A stretch of 32,877 nucleotides of DNA from Candidatus Bathyarchaeota archaeon (GCA_005884605.1 VBBE01000115.1:1-32877), one strand, 5' to 3'; positions 24,177-32,146 are shown, counted from the stretch's first letter. Made by a program: numbers and translations. The notes: generated by a model not told the origin, from the letters alone.

Positions 24177-24330
24177 CACGAGCTACGAAGAAGTCGTGAG
24201 AGGTAACATCCCAGTATCCCAAGGGGCAGAGGTAGTGGAACAAGGGGTTCAAGTGGAGCAATCAGCCCCCGACCAAGCAGGGTACCAGGACCAGTACTCT
24301 AGCAGACAGGGCCAACAGGGACACCAGTAG
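24100..24330 (+). pseudogene. Gln/Glu-rich tail frame, probably the displaced C-terminus of the KaiC-like ATPase
   Basis: This 76-codon frame overlaps the end of the KaiC-like gene in another frame and opens with TTG. It encodes a low-complexity, acidic, Gln-, Val- and Gly-rich peptide (EEVVRGNIPVSQGAEVVEQGVQVEQSAPDQ). The frame is closed by a stop at 24085, so it cannot extend far upstream on its own. Joining it to the ATPase needs a single-base change: dropping one T near 24100 would give IKGPVAYEVSA in place of IKGPVGVRSVS. It may be the true C-terminal tail (sequencing error, mutation or programmed shift), or a separate small translated gene with weak AAGGGT upstream. I favour the tail. 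Confidence 0.5.
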
Positions 24331-24344
24331 GCGTAGAGAAAAAA

Positions 24345-25055
24345 ATGGCGAATATTAGAAGTGGGATCGGAGCTTTCGACGAGTCGCTCGGCGGCCTTCC
24401 ATCAGGGAGCATTATCACGTTTCTCGGCGAAGCGGATACCGGGATGACCGCCTGCGCCGAACAGATCCTCTACCAGGGTTTGAGGGAAGGCAGACCAGCT
24501 GTCTATTTCACAACAGGCCGGTCGTGGGAAGATGTTGTCGCCGAAATGGCGGTGTTCGGTTGGAGCCTGGATAGTTATTTTGAGAAGAGGAAGATGTGGT
24601 TCATCGACAGCTTCAGCATGAAGAAGGAAAAGATATCCGGCGAGGTCTCATGGGACATCGGCCCCGCCAACCTACTAGCCAAAGAGTTTCCACGAGTCAT
24701 CACACCTCTAGGCACCACAACCATCGTCATTGACAGTCTGAGCGATATTATCCGTTCAGCACCGTTTCCAGCGGTCGAGCAGACTCTGAAGATCTTGCAG
24801 AATCACGTCAGATCTACTGGAGGGCTAGCATTGTTACTAGCCTCGAAGGGAATTCACACCGAACATATTGAGAATACTGTTCAGCACCTAAGTGATGGCG
24901 TTGTCGACTTGTCAACCGAACCGTTCGGTAGTGAAGACTACGCGAGGAAGATGCGAGTATTGAAAATGCCGGGAGCATTGGGCGACATGAAGGTCTACGC
25001 GTACCGCGTAGGCCCAGCAGGAATAGAGATGGCGGCGCTGCACAGGGTGAGATAG
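24345..25055 (+). CDS. KaiC-like pseudo-ATPase lacking Walker A Lys and catalytic Glu pair
   Basis: This 236-residue protein keeps the KaiC domain layout (SGIGAFDESLGGLPSGSIITFLGEADTG..., IVIDSLSDIIRS and the C-terminal ALGDMKVYAYRVGPAGIEM). The Walker A motif reads GEADTGMT (28-35) with Met34 where Lys is required. The position of the catalytic EE pair reads GR (58-59). Asp130 of Walker B remains. It therefore probably cannot hydrolyse ATP, though it might still bind nucleotide or act as a partner. It lies 14 bases after the tail frame of the active KaiC-like gene and 4 bases before the winged-helix gene, so all are likely co-transcribed. Archaellum protein FlaH/ArlH is a known KaiC-like protein with reduced activity, but nothing else archaellar is seen here. 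Confidence 0.85.
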   Translation: MANIRSGIGAFDESLGGLPSGSIITFLGEADTGMTACAEQILYQGLREGRPAVYFTTGRSWEDVVAEMAVFGWSLDSYFEKRKMWFIDSFSMKKEKISGEVSWDIGPANLLAKEFPRVITPLGTTTIVIDSLSDIIRSAPFPAVEQTLKILQNHVRSTGGLALLLASKGIHTEHIENTVQHLSDGVVDLSTEPFGSEDYARKMRVLKMPGALGDMKVYAYRVGPAGIEMAALHRVR

Positions 25056-25059
25056 AACG

Positions 25060-25512
25060 ATGACAATGATCTTACAATTCGAAGATATCATCGGGCTTCT
25101 AGCGAACCCGACGTTTCTCTGGTCGCTCCTTGCAGCAACATGGGGAGCAATTGGCTATCGAATCGTCCGTCGCAGGAGACACGGGCCAAAAACTGGTCCA
25201 ACGCAAGCGTCAGGCGCAGTTAGCTTCAGCTTGACAAAACCCCGCCTCTCAGAAGAGGAAATATTCCGAATCCTCACCACAACCGAAGTCAACATCCAGA
25301 TCGTCAGAATCTGCGAGACCCCAAAGAGCGCAAAGGAAGTCGCGAAGGCGCTAGGCGATGTCTATCCGGGACACAAAGAAAAGGGATTTCCGGCTGAGAA
25401 GCTCGGAGAGCACCTCGCTAACCTTGAACGGCTCGGCGCGGTCAAGTTCAATGGAGAAAAATGGGCCGCTAGCGATGTTGGCGTCAAGATGGTCCGCAAA
25501 TACTTCGGCTGA
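25060..25512 (+). CDS. Membrane-anchored winged-helix protein
   Basis: This 150-residue protein starts with one hydrophobic helix (about residues 10-34) followed by a basic stop (RIVRRRRHG), then a flexible linker, then a winged-helix-like domain (about 63-150). The latter reads LSEEEIFRILTTTEVNIQIVRICETPKSAKEVAKALGD, then EHLANLERLGAVKFNGEKWAASDVGVKMVRKYFG. The predicted topology places the DNA-binding-like domain in the cytoplasm, tethered to the membrane. It begins four bases after the pseudo-ATPase ends. A membrane-bound regulator that works with the KaiC-like pair is the natural inference. The DNA target, if any, is unknown. Confidence 0.75.
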   Translation: MTMILQFEDIIGLLANPTFLWSLLAATWGAIGYRIVRRRRHGPKTGPTQASGAVSFSLTKPRLSEEEIFRILTTTEVNIQIVRICETPKSAKEVAKALGDVYPGHKEKGFPAEKLGEHLANLERLGAVKFNGEKWAASDVGVKMVRKYFG

Positions 25513-25601
25513 GCCATCTTTCAGGTGAGTCCGCCACCGGTTATCGACATCCCTTTGAGGGAAAGAGTCAAAACAGCCTCTTCGATAATAGGCCTGCACA
25601 A

Positions 25602-25796
25602 ATGGAACCCAGGCGCCCGTTTGACCCGTTGCATCCGGCACCCATTCAACCGATCCCATCACCCCTTAAGCCCTCGAGCCAGTACGTACCGAGAAACGAC
25701 GAAAGCGTCCGAATCCTCAAAGAGATACTTGACCGACTCACAGCGATTGAAAACAAACTCAAGGCGGTAGAAGAGACTCTAAGGACCCGAAGATAG
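25602..25796 (+). CDS. Small Pro-rich coiled-coil protein
   Basis: This 64-residue ORF has a Pro-rich first half (RRPFDPLHPAPIQPIPSPLKP) and a highly helical second half (VRILKEILDRLTAIENKLKAVEETLR) with a clean heptad pattern of Leu, Ile and Val, typical of a short coiled coil. It has an ATG start and lies 89 bases after the winged-helix gene in the same direction. No family is recognised. It could be a small adaptor that oligomerises partners from the KaiC module. The helical regularity makes it more believable than a chance frame. Confidence 0.55.
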   Translation: MEPRRPFDPLHPAPIQPIPSPLKPSSQYVPRNDESVRILKEILDRLTAIENKLKAVEETLRTRR

Positions 25797-25863
25797 TCCG
25801 ATGAGGGATCGGACAAGGACGCCTCTGACTCTCAAGATTGAAGGGAATTGACCTCCGAGTGCA

Positions 25864-27171
25864 ATTAGAGTCGCATTTTTCCTACTTACCCTAACGTTGC
25901 CATCTCTGATACCTCATGCAAATTCTTCGGGAATGACCGGACCAGCCACGTTTGTCTCGGATACAAGCTGGCAGGTCTACAACGCCGATCCGGCTCTGGG
26001 GGCCGCAACATCCCTTGGTCTTGCGCAGTTTGTGTGTCTAACTTCCTCTATTCCTTCAACTTGCCCCGCCGGGGCTACCATCTATGGGCACAGTACCGGA
26101 GGCTGGACTTCAGACCTTTCCTCGATTCCAGCCGCCCATTGGATATGGGCACCCAATATCAATGGAACGACGACACCTGCAGAGTTCAACCAGTTCTTCT
26201 TCTCCAAAACCTTCCAGCTAAATGGAACCCAACCAATCGGTTTCATTTCAATTTCCGCTGATGATCTTGCAGAGCTTCGTGTCAATGGGCATATAGTCGG
26301 AAGCATAGGAAGCATCTCGGACTATTCAACCGCCACGCAGGCTCAAGCGTTCTTGACCACTTTCAACCTCACACCTTTCCTAACTGCTGGGACTAACATT
26401 TTGACAGTCCGGGCAGAGAACGGGCCCTTCGGAATATGCTGCCCGAGCAATTACGCCGGGAATCCGGCCGGAGTTGTGTTCGGTGGATTCTTTGTAGTCC
26501 CCTCGATCGAAGTTAATCCAAGTCGCGGGCCGATTGGCACAAAGGTGTCAGTGTATGGATCCGGAATTCCGTCAGCTCAGGTTGAAGTGACCTTCGACGA
26601 TGCATTCTTGGGGGTTGCAAGCCTCACAAATGGGACTTCCACATTCACGTTTAACGTCCCCGATGCTCAACCTGGATTACACCTCGTCAAGGCGAGCGAC
26701 CCATTCAGCAAAATCTCGGCTGTCGCGAATTTCACCGTCACACGGATCGACACCCTGGCGATCAATGTAGACGTTGGGACCCTATACTTTCCAGCAGACA
26801 CCGCTACAATATACACGCTGGCAACCCTCAGCGGGGCACCTCTCAACGCTACAACGCTTCAATTGCAACTAACGCTCATGAGGCCTGATGGATCCAATGT
26901 TACTCTTACCACAACATTCGTTGGTGGCGGGTTGTTCAAGTCTGCATACACAGTTCCAACAACCGGGCCGGTAGGAACATACGCTGTCGTCGCAAAAGCT
27001 CACGTCGCAAATGTCCAAGATTCATCGGCACTCACAACATTCGAAGTAAAACCGACATGGTTAAGCGCACAAGCCCCAGCCTTAACAACGACCGCGGTCG
27101 CCCTAACCGGAGCCCTAGCAGTTGGCGCAGTAGTGTGGAAAAGGGGCATCTATAGAAGCAAGCTTGATTGA
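25864..27171 (+). CDS. Secreted beta-domain protein with C-terminal membrane anchor, probable ATT start
   Basis: The protein is built for the cell surface. A signal peptide-like stretch, RVAFFLLTLTLPSLIPHANS, starts immediately after an ATT at 25864. The first canonical start, TTG at 25897, cuts that signal in half, and a TGA at 25849 blocks extension, so ATT is the likeliest start. Next come a beta-rich galactose-binding-like domain (about 25-215, with ISADDLAELRVNG and NILTVRAENGPFG), an IPT/TIG-type immunoglobulin-like domain (SIEVNPSRGPIGTKVSVYGSGIP..., about 216-290), another Ig-like segment and a final membrane helix followed by KRGIYRSKLD. Asn-x-Ser/Thr sequons are frequent, fitting N-glycosylation. 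The function is unknown; sugar or surface binding is a guess. Confidence 0.75.
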   Translation: MRVAFFLLTLTLPSLIPHANSSGMTGPATFVSDTSWQVYNADPALGAATSLGLAQFVCLTSSIPSTCPAGATIYGHSTGGWTSDLSSIPAAHWIWAPNINGTTTPAEFNQFFFSKTFQLNGTQPIGFISISADDLAELRVNGHIVGSIGSISDYSTATQAQAFLTTFNLTPFLTAGTNILTVRAENGPFGICCPSNYAGNPAGVVFGGFFVVPSIEVNPSRGPIGTKVSVYGSGIPSAQVEVTFDDAFLGVASLTNGTSTFTFNVPDAQPGLHLVKASDPFSKISAVANFTVTRIDTLAINVDVGTLYFPADTATIYTLATLSGAPLNATTLQLQLTLMRPDGSNVTLTTTFVGGGLFKSAYTVPTTGPVGTYAVVAKAHVANVQDSSALTTFEVKPTWLSAQAPALTTTAVALTGALAVGAVVWKRGIYRSKLD

Positions 27172-27217
27172 AAAGCACTGACTGACCTATTCGACGGATA
27201 TTCGAGCGAGCATATGC

Positions 27218-27565
27218 TCAACCGAAGCCAGAGTTTCGGTACTTGAGTTCGGCCTTCGCCGCCACTATGAAGTCATTTTCGCTCAACCCTTTGACAGAAT
27301 GAGTAGACAGGGTTAGCTTCACGTGCCTCCATTTTATCAGAATATCTGGGTGATGGTCTTGTTCCTCTGCGATCTCTCCCACCGAGTAGGCAAAATCCAA
27401 TCCATCCTGATAGGACTTGAAACGGAACTCCTTTTCGATCGACCCATTTGCCTGGGTCCAACCTTGAAGGACCCGCAAGAACCGTTCGGCCTCTCGCTGA
27501 GACATCGGTGGCACTCCTTTGCGTTCAATGGATTTCCTTGACGCAAGCTCCTCTAGACTCAACAT
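27218..27565 (-). CDS. phhB: 4a-hydroxytetrahydrobiopterin dehydratase (pterin carbinolamine dehydratase)
   Basis: This 115-residue protein dehydrates 4a-hydroxytetrahydropterin, or acts as a DCoH-like dimerisation factor. The family motif is well preserved: EEQDHHPDILIKWRHVKLTLSTHSVKGLSENDF, with His71, His72, Pro73 and His89 in the active-site positions. Length is typical (about 100-115). It is a single gene, convergent with the surface protein and divergent from the methyltransferase, and does not belong to the glycan genes. An AT-rich box near 27588-27598 is in the right place for its promoter. In archaea it may serve a pterin-dependent hydroxylase or molybdopterin chemistry; no partner is visible here. 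Confidence 0.92.
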   Translation of the reverse strand: MLSLEELASRKSIERKGVPPMSQREAERFLRVLQGWTQANGSIEKEFRFKSYQDGLDFAYSVGEIAEEQDHHPDILIKWRHVKLTLSTHSVKGLSENDFIVAAKAELKYRNSGFG

Positions 27566-27726
27566 AGTACCCTTGGGAATTGTTCCCTACAACAGATAAT
27601 AATCTTGCAGTCAAGTTTTGACGTCTGCCCCAGGAAGGGGACCATAACATGTTCTCTCGACGATAGTCACATCGAAAGTATCAGAAAGAACACCCAAGCG
27701 GTCCAAAATTCATCATTGAGTCAAGT

Positions 27727-27736
27727 AGTTTATAGA
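27727..27736 (+). promoter_or_regulatory. TATA box ahead of the C-methyltransferase
   Basis: The sequence contains TTTATA at 27729-27734, a close match to the archaeal consensus. A start site about 26 bases downstream, near 27757, would leave a short leader before the TTG at 27770. This is one of the best TATA candidates in the window. Confidence 0.5.
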
Positions 27737-27769
27737 CGGCTTGAAGCTCGATGGTAATCTAGTACGGAC

Positions 27770-29077
27770 TTGGTTTCACCGAAGACAAGAGAATCCTTGA
27801 GCCCAATCTCTATTCCAATCGATAAGTGCCGGTTATGCCATTCAGGAAAATTCGTACGAATATTGTCGCTTGGCAACCAATACGTCTCTGATTTTGTTAC
27901 TTCTAGAGGTGGCAATCCTCGATCGCCCCTTGAGTTGGTACGATGCGCCAATTGCAATTTGGTTCAACTGAAGCATACCTTCCCCCGAGACTCGCTCTAT
28001 CGTCATTACTGGTATCGTTCAGGAATTAGCTCTACGATGCGAATGGCTCTGGAGGACATCGCTGTGAAGGCCTACGGTGTTGCGAAACCCAACACGGGCG
28101 ACCTTGTAGTGGACATTGGATGCAACGATGGCACGCTTCTACGTGCTTACAAGCCAACCGAGTTACGGCGAGTTGGGTTTGAACCCGCCACGAATCTCGT
28201 CGAGGACGCCAAGAAAGGAACAGATTACGTCTTTAACGACTACTTCGCGTTCGACCTGTTCAGAAAAAAATTCGCCGATTCAAAGGCTAAGATCGTAACC
28301 AGCATTGCCATGTTCTACGATCTAGACGACCCTGCGGGCTTTGTAATCGACGTCTCAAAGATTCTTGATCCCCGAGGAATCTGGGTCATACAGCAAAACT
28401 ATTTGCCAACGATGCTGGAACAGAACGGATTCGATAACATAGGACATGAGCATCTTACTTACTTTTCTCTACAGACACTAAGCCTCCTCTTGACGGAGAG
28501 TAATCTTGAGATTTTTGACGTTGAGACAAATGATGTAAACGGTGGTAGTTTCCGCACCTACGTTTCGCATAAGGATAGATTTCCCGTAAGCATGAGTGTC
28601 TCGAGATTGAAAGACTATGAAAATAAGCTGTTTTCGAGGCGACCCTCAATCTACAAGGAGTTCGATAAAAATGTCCGAAGGGTGAGTTTGCAGTTGCGGA
28701 GGTTTGTGGCGAAAGAGGTCGAGGATGGCAAGAGGGTCTATGTTTATGGTGCTTCGACCAGGGGGAACACAATTCTGCAGTATTGCAAACTTGATCATCA
28801 TCTGATCGAGAAGGCGACAGATGCAAACCCCGAGAAGTGGGGACGAACGACACCTGGAACTGGAATCCCGATTGTGTCAAAAGATGAGGCCCGAAGGGAC
28901 ATGCCCGACTATTTTCTGGTGCTCCCGCACCACTTTCTCGATGAGATCGGACGACAGGAAAGTGATTATTTGCATTCCGGAGGCAAGTTTATTGTTCCAT
29001 TGCCGAAGTTCAGAATAGTGACGAAGGACACCAAGAATCTTCAACCTAACCTGGGGCAATTCGACCTTAGTTCCTGA
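27770..29077 (+). CDS. Zn-finger sugar C-methyltransferase (NovU/TylC3 type)
   Basis: This 435-residue protein has the three-part plan of nucleotide-sugar C-methyltransferases. It starts with an N-terminal zinc domain (Methyltransf_13: CRLC at 20-23 and CANC at 59-62). A SAM-binding domain follows, with VVDIGCNDGTLL (113-124). A C-terminal Methyltransf_14 domain contains VYVYGASTRGNTILQYC. The signature GHEHLTYFSLQTLSLLL carries the catalytic histidine. Such enzymes add a C-methyl branch to a 4-keto-sugar, as in C-branched deoxysugars. The start is TTG at 27770 behind a good TATA box. It points to an unusual branched sugar in the surface glycan, and the epimerase/dehydratase at 487-1446 might help make its substrate. 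Confidence 0.9.
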   Translation: MVSPKTRESLSPISIPIDKCRLCHSGKFVRILSLGNQYVSDFVTSRGGNPRSPLELVRCANCNLVQLKHTFPRDSLYRHYWYRSGISSTMRMALEDIAVKAYGVAKPNTGDLVVDIGCNDGTLLRAYKPTELRRVGFEPATNLVEDAKKGTDYVFNDYFAFDLFRKKFADSKAKIVTSIAMFYDLDDPAGFVIDVSKILDPRGIWVIQQNYLPTMLEQNGFDNIGHEHLTYFSLQTLSLLLTESNLEIFDVETNDVNGGSFRTYVSHKDRFPVSMSVSRLKDYENKLFSRRPSIYKEFDKNVRRVSLQLRRFVAKEVEDGKRVYVYGASTRGNTILQYCKLDHHLIEKATDANPEKWGRTTPGTGIPIVSKDEARRDMPDYFLVLPHHFLDEIGRQESDYLHSGGKFIVPLPKFRIVTKDTKNLQPNLGQFDLSS

Positions 29078-29213
29078 GACGAGGAGCAAAACAATGGCAT
29101 CCTATGCCCAAATATATCGTGGCACTCTTTTCCAGAATCAGAATCCCATTGAAATGGCACGGAAAACTCTCCGGGCTACTAATCACAGCTCAGTTCTCTG
29201 AGAGACGATTTAG

Positions 29214-30005
29214 ATGAAGGAGAATATCGTCGCGGTTTGTATCAGTGGAAAGGAAGAAGCTTGGAGCGTTCCAGAGATTCCATTCTATTGCCATGCTGAA
29301 GGATACAAAGACTTTCCACACTATCCGCCTGTGAAGACCAGGGAAAGGATACGTTACTTAGCTGCACGTCGGAATGCAGCCCACAAGCGAGCTCTTGAAC
29401 TGCACCCAAACACGGAACACTTTCTGAGCATCGACAGCTACTATCTGAGCTACGCACACGAAATACGGTCTTTGCTCAAGGAGTACTCCAACTACGATGC
29501 AGAATGTGTGCTTGGTGCGACAAACTGGTTCTCGGATTACTCGAGAATTCCTTTGAAGTTGAGATACTGGGACACCTGGGCGACGCCCGAAATGAGAGAC
29601 AAGAGGTTTGACTATTATCCGAGACACGAGGGAATGCCCGAGGGGTGGGAGAGCGTTCGAGGATGCGGTGGTTTCGCCGTGTATCCTAGATGGGTTTGGG
29701 AACGGCGCGGATATGGCGTGCCAGAGCCCTTTCCGGAGGCAGGAAACGAGGTTAACTACCTATGTCAGTGTCCGGGGATTTCAAGTTACGTGAGTCTCAA
29801 TGTGAGAGTCCTTCGAGAGACGCCTAAAGAAATCAGAGATAGGTCTTTGATCAATCGGCTTCGTACGACGCTTAGGGTTGGGACGCGGCTTGGTATGAGA
29901 CGGCCCTTAACCAGTAGAGCCAGCGAAATGCATGGCTTTGGACCTGAACCAATTCGAGAGGACGCCCTTGATGAGCCAACTATCCGAAAATTCAATGTCA
30001 CGTAA
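29214..30005 (+). CDS. Putative GT-A-like glycosyltransferase, unclassified
   Basis: I do not firmly recognise this 263-residue protein. Its middle reads RIRYLAARRNAAHKRALELHPNTEHFLSIDSYYL, the arrangement of an arginine/asparagine helix followed by a hydrophobic strand and acidic turn seen in GT-A glycosyltransferases such as the fungal CAP59/Mnn9 groups. Later comes RGCGGFAVYPRWVWERRGYGVPEPFPEAGNEVNYLCQCPG, like an acceptor-side loop. The expected DxD metal site is IDS here, so it may be metal-independent or inactive. No signal peptide or membrane helix is seen. It lies 136 bases after the C-methyltransferase in the same direction and before a convergent GT4, so a glycan role is likely by context. 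Confidence 0.5.
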   Translation: MKENIVAVCISGKEEAWSVPEIPFYCHAEGYKDFPHYPPVKTRERIRYLAARRNAAHKRALELHPNTEHFLSIDSYYLSYAHEIRSLLKEYSNYDAECVLGATNWFSDYSRIPLKLRYWDTWATPEMRDKRFDYYPRHEGMPEGWESVRGCGGFAVYPRWVWERRGYGVPEPFPEAGNEVNYLCQCPGISSYVSLNVRVLRETPKEIRDRSLINRLRTTLRVGTRLGMRRPLTSRASEMHGFGPEPIREDALDEPTIRKFNVT

Positions 30006-30054
30006 TTGCTTGACTAGAGATTGAGCTTGGTCCCTCTTCTTTACTTAGGTCGAG

Positions 30055-31116
30055 CTATGGAACTCTTGAGACTGTTCTTGCGAGCACTTCGCCGAACGAT
30101 TTATCGAATTTTTCTCTGCTGAAGGCTTTGGCCCGTTCCATAGAAAGCTTCGACATGGCTTCATAAGAAGCGTCTGCGATTGCCAAAAGTATCGGGATCT
30201 CATCCTCCCTATGCCAAAGAAGACCTGAGCTCCCAACTATCTCCTTTGGCCCGCCGCTGTCATGAACTACTGGAACGCAGCCCGCCGACATCGATTCAAC
30301 AACTGTTATTCCGAAGTGTTCTCCTCGCATAAGATGAAGGTAGATTTTGGACCTTGAGAGAGTCTCTTGATACATTTCCTTGTCGGGATTGACGATCACC
30401 CGACCGTTCGCGGGTGCTGTGCATTCTAGGGCCATGGAATATTCCACGAAACGCGGATCTCGTGTCAAAAGAAGAACAAACTCATGGCTTGGGAATCGTT
30501 TCGCAACTTCCCAGAATAGCTCAAGATTCTTCTCGGGCACACCTCTTGCAACGGTGACTACAACGTTATCCCTAACCTGACTTGGTTGTATCATGTTACA
30601 TGCGGGGTAGACTAGAACTGTCGGAATCTTCCACTCTTGATCAAAATGTGACTTGGAATATTCACTTATTGCAAGAACGAGGTTAATACGCCGGATTTTC
30701 CGCGAATAATGCACTCGTAACGGCCATCCGTAGATTCCCCCCGTTAGAGCGTTTGGGAAGTATCCCCATTGAAAGATCGGCCTTGAAATGTCTGGAATGT
30801 AACCTGCGTCTTGAGTGGAGAAGACGAGGTCATAATTGGGGTCCGCTGAGATAATCTTCCGTTGCGCCTTGACATGGTGAAGAAGATGCTTGTAAGTCCC
30901 GAATCTGTCTCCTGAATCAGCGGCGTAGGATTTGACTGATATGTCCTTAAAGAGCCCCTCATATCCAAAAAATCGCTCAAGACGATCGATCTTGAACTCG
31001 CCAGACAGGAGTGTAGGCTTATCGCCCCTGCCGATTAGTGCCCTCATGGTTTCGCAACAGAGTCTTTCGCCACCACCCATAGCGGACATGAGGGGATGCA
31101 CGATCAGAACTCTCAA
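30055..31116 (-). CDS. Glycosyltransferase family 4, ALG11-like
   Basis: This 353-residue GT-B enzyme opens with RVLIVHPLMSAMGGGERLCCETMRAL, the glycine-rich acceptor loop found in ALG11-type mannosyltransferases. The donor site contains VARGVPEKNLELFWEVAKRFP and GEHFGITVVESMSAGCVPVVHDSGGPKEIV (E-x7-E). The start is TTG at 31116, preceded by AGGAGAGGG at a suitable distance. It probably extends a lipid-linked glycan with mannose or a similar sugar. It is convergent with the GT-A-like gene and downstream of the FkbM-like methyltransferase on the same strand, separated by about 190 bases. Confidence 0.88.
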   Translation of the reverse strand: MRVLIVHPLMSAMGGGERLCCETMRALIGRGDKPTLLSGEFKIDRLERFFGYEGLFKDISVKSYAADSGDRFGTYKHLLHHVKAQRKIISADPNYDLVFSTQDAGYIPDISRPIFQWGYFPNALTGGIYGWPLRVHYSRKIRRINLVLAISEYSKSHFDQEWKIPTVLVYPACNMIQPSQVRDNVVVTVARGVPEKNLELFWEVAKRFPSHEFVLLLTRDPRFVEYSMALECTAPANGRVIVNPDKEMYQETLSRSKIYLHLMRGEHFGITVVESMSAGCVPVVHDSGGPKEIVGSSGLLWHREDEIPILLAIADASYEAMSKLSMERAKAFSREKFDKSFGEVLARTVSRVP

Positions 31117-31303
31117 GGAAGACCCTCTCCTAGAGGCAGCGGCACTAGGTCATTCTTGAAGCAGCTCACAACTTTCCTTAGTCCCAGAATATTGTTCCAG
31201 CTAGTGTTTGTCTCTTACCATCCAGGTATGCGACTCCATCCGAACGAGAACGAGGTGTGGAGGTTGTGATGGACAAGGCGTGAGATTGCTGACATTCATC
31301 GTC

Positions 31304-31801
31304 TTACAAACCTAATTTGTCAAGTACAGCGGTTCTTATCTTATGAGCTGCTGCGATTCTGAAATTGTGAAGAGAAAACCATCTCTTCTCCAACCTCCAC
31401 AATTTTACATTCGGTCCTAATTGGCGAACGGATCTGAACCTGAAAGGAAAATGCGTCTCTAAGACCATACCATCTTCGCTCCCCTCTATGTCTATCTTAA
31501 CTGAGTCCACGTGGACTGGGAGTATCGTCACCCGTGAGTCTCCCTCAAAATTCCTTCTCAAATGGGCGACAGCTTCTGGATCGGATTCCACGCAGATGAC
31601 ATGATCAGCACCGTGATTCAAATAGAAGAACGCTGTTTCTCCGCACCCAGCACCCAAGTCCAACACGGTTTTGCCCACCGGGAGATAGGCTACATGCCAC
31701 ATCTCCAACTCATTCTCTACATACGAACGATGGATCGGTCCCATCGAGAGGGAATCAAAGTCTGAGAGGTTGCACATGTGAATCCAAAAATCCAAGTTCA
31801 A
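31304..31801 (-). CDS. Compact FkbM-like SAM methyltransferase
   Basis: This 165-residue protein has motif I TVLDLGAGCGETAFF (45-59), an acidic ribose-binding Glu72 in CVESDPEAV, and VKIDIEGSE (101-109), the hallmark of FkbM methyltransferases. The distance between motif I and the KIDIEG element is only about 50 residues, far shorter than in typical FkbM enzymes, so the fold is reduced. I recall similarly small archaeal relatives, so it may be a natural family and not a deletion. The start is TTG at 31801 or the ATG eight codons later. The target is unknown; a sugar hydroxyl is the usual guess. Confidence 0.65.
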   Translation of the reverse strand: MNLDFWIHMCNLSDFDSLSMGPIHRSYVENELEMWHVAYLPVGKTVLDLGAGCGETAFFYLNHGADHVICVESDPEAVAHLRRNFEGDSRVTILPVHVDSVKIDIEGSEDGMVLETHFPFRFRSVRQLGPNVKLWRLEKRWFSLHNFRIAAAHKIRTAVLDKLGL

Positions 31802-32146
31802 ATGGACTTCAGACCATATTTGAGAATTGCCTGGTGAGCACGATTCCGAAACTGTGGTAAGCCTTGCTTTTGTAGAACAAGAATCCTAATAGCTGAAAAC
31901 TTCTCCCCTCAAGTCGTCGGGCAACCTTTCGTAGGTTGGGGTTCACCAAGACCATTTCATGCATTATATTTCCTACCGACCCTACAATACCTGAATCTTA
32001 CCTCAAAGGCTCCGACTTGCACTATGCCTTGCTAGTTTATGCCTGTGACCGACGAACGAATGGTGGCCCGATTACTTTTATCCATCTCTGCTCATTTTAT
32101 ACGTTCATCAGTATAGTTTGAGAGCTTTCAGGTGTAAGTATTCGTC
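31802..32146. other. Intergenic region upstream of orc1/cdc6, possible origin
   Basis: This 345-base region is more AT-rich than its surroundings and lies just upstream of an orc1/cdc6 gene, where archaeal replication origins often sit. I searched by eye for ORB-like elements (GTGGAAAC-type core) and did not find one. A six-base hairpin CAACCT/AGGTTG (about 31923-31939) and a TATA-like TTTTATAC (32095-32102) are present. The first half also holds the promoter of the FkbM-like gene. Confidence 0.35.
32095..32102 (+). promoter_or_regulatory. Candidate TATA box for orc1/cdc6
   Basis: TTTTATAC at 32095-32102 is followed about 26 bases later by a likely start site near 32125, with GGTG at 32131-32134 before the ATG at 32147. 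The spacing supports a short leader. Confidence 0.5.
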
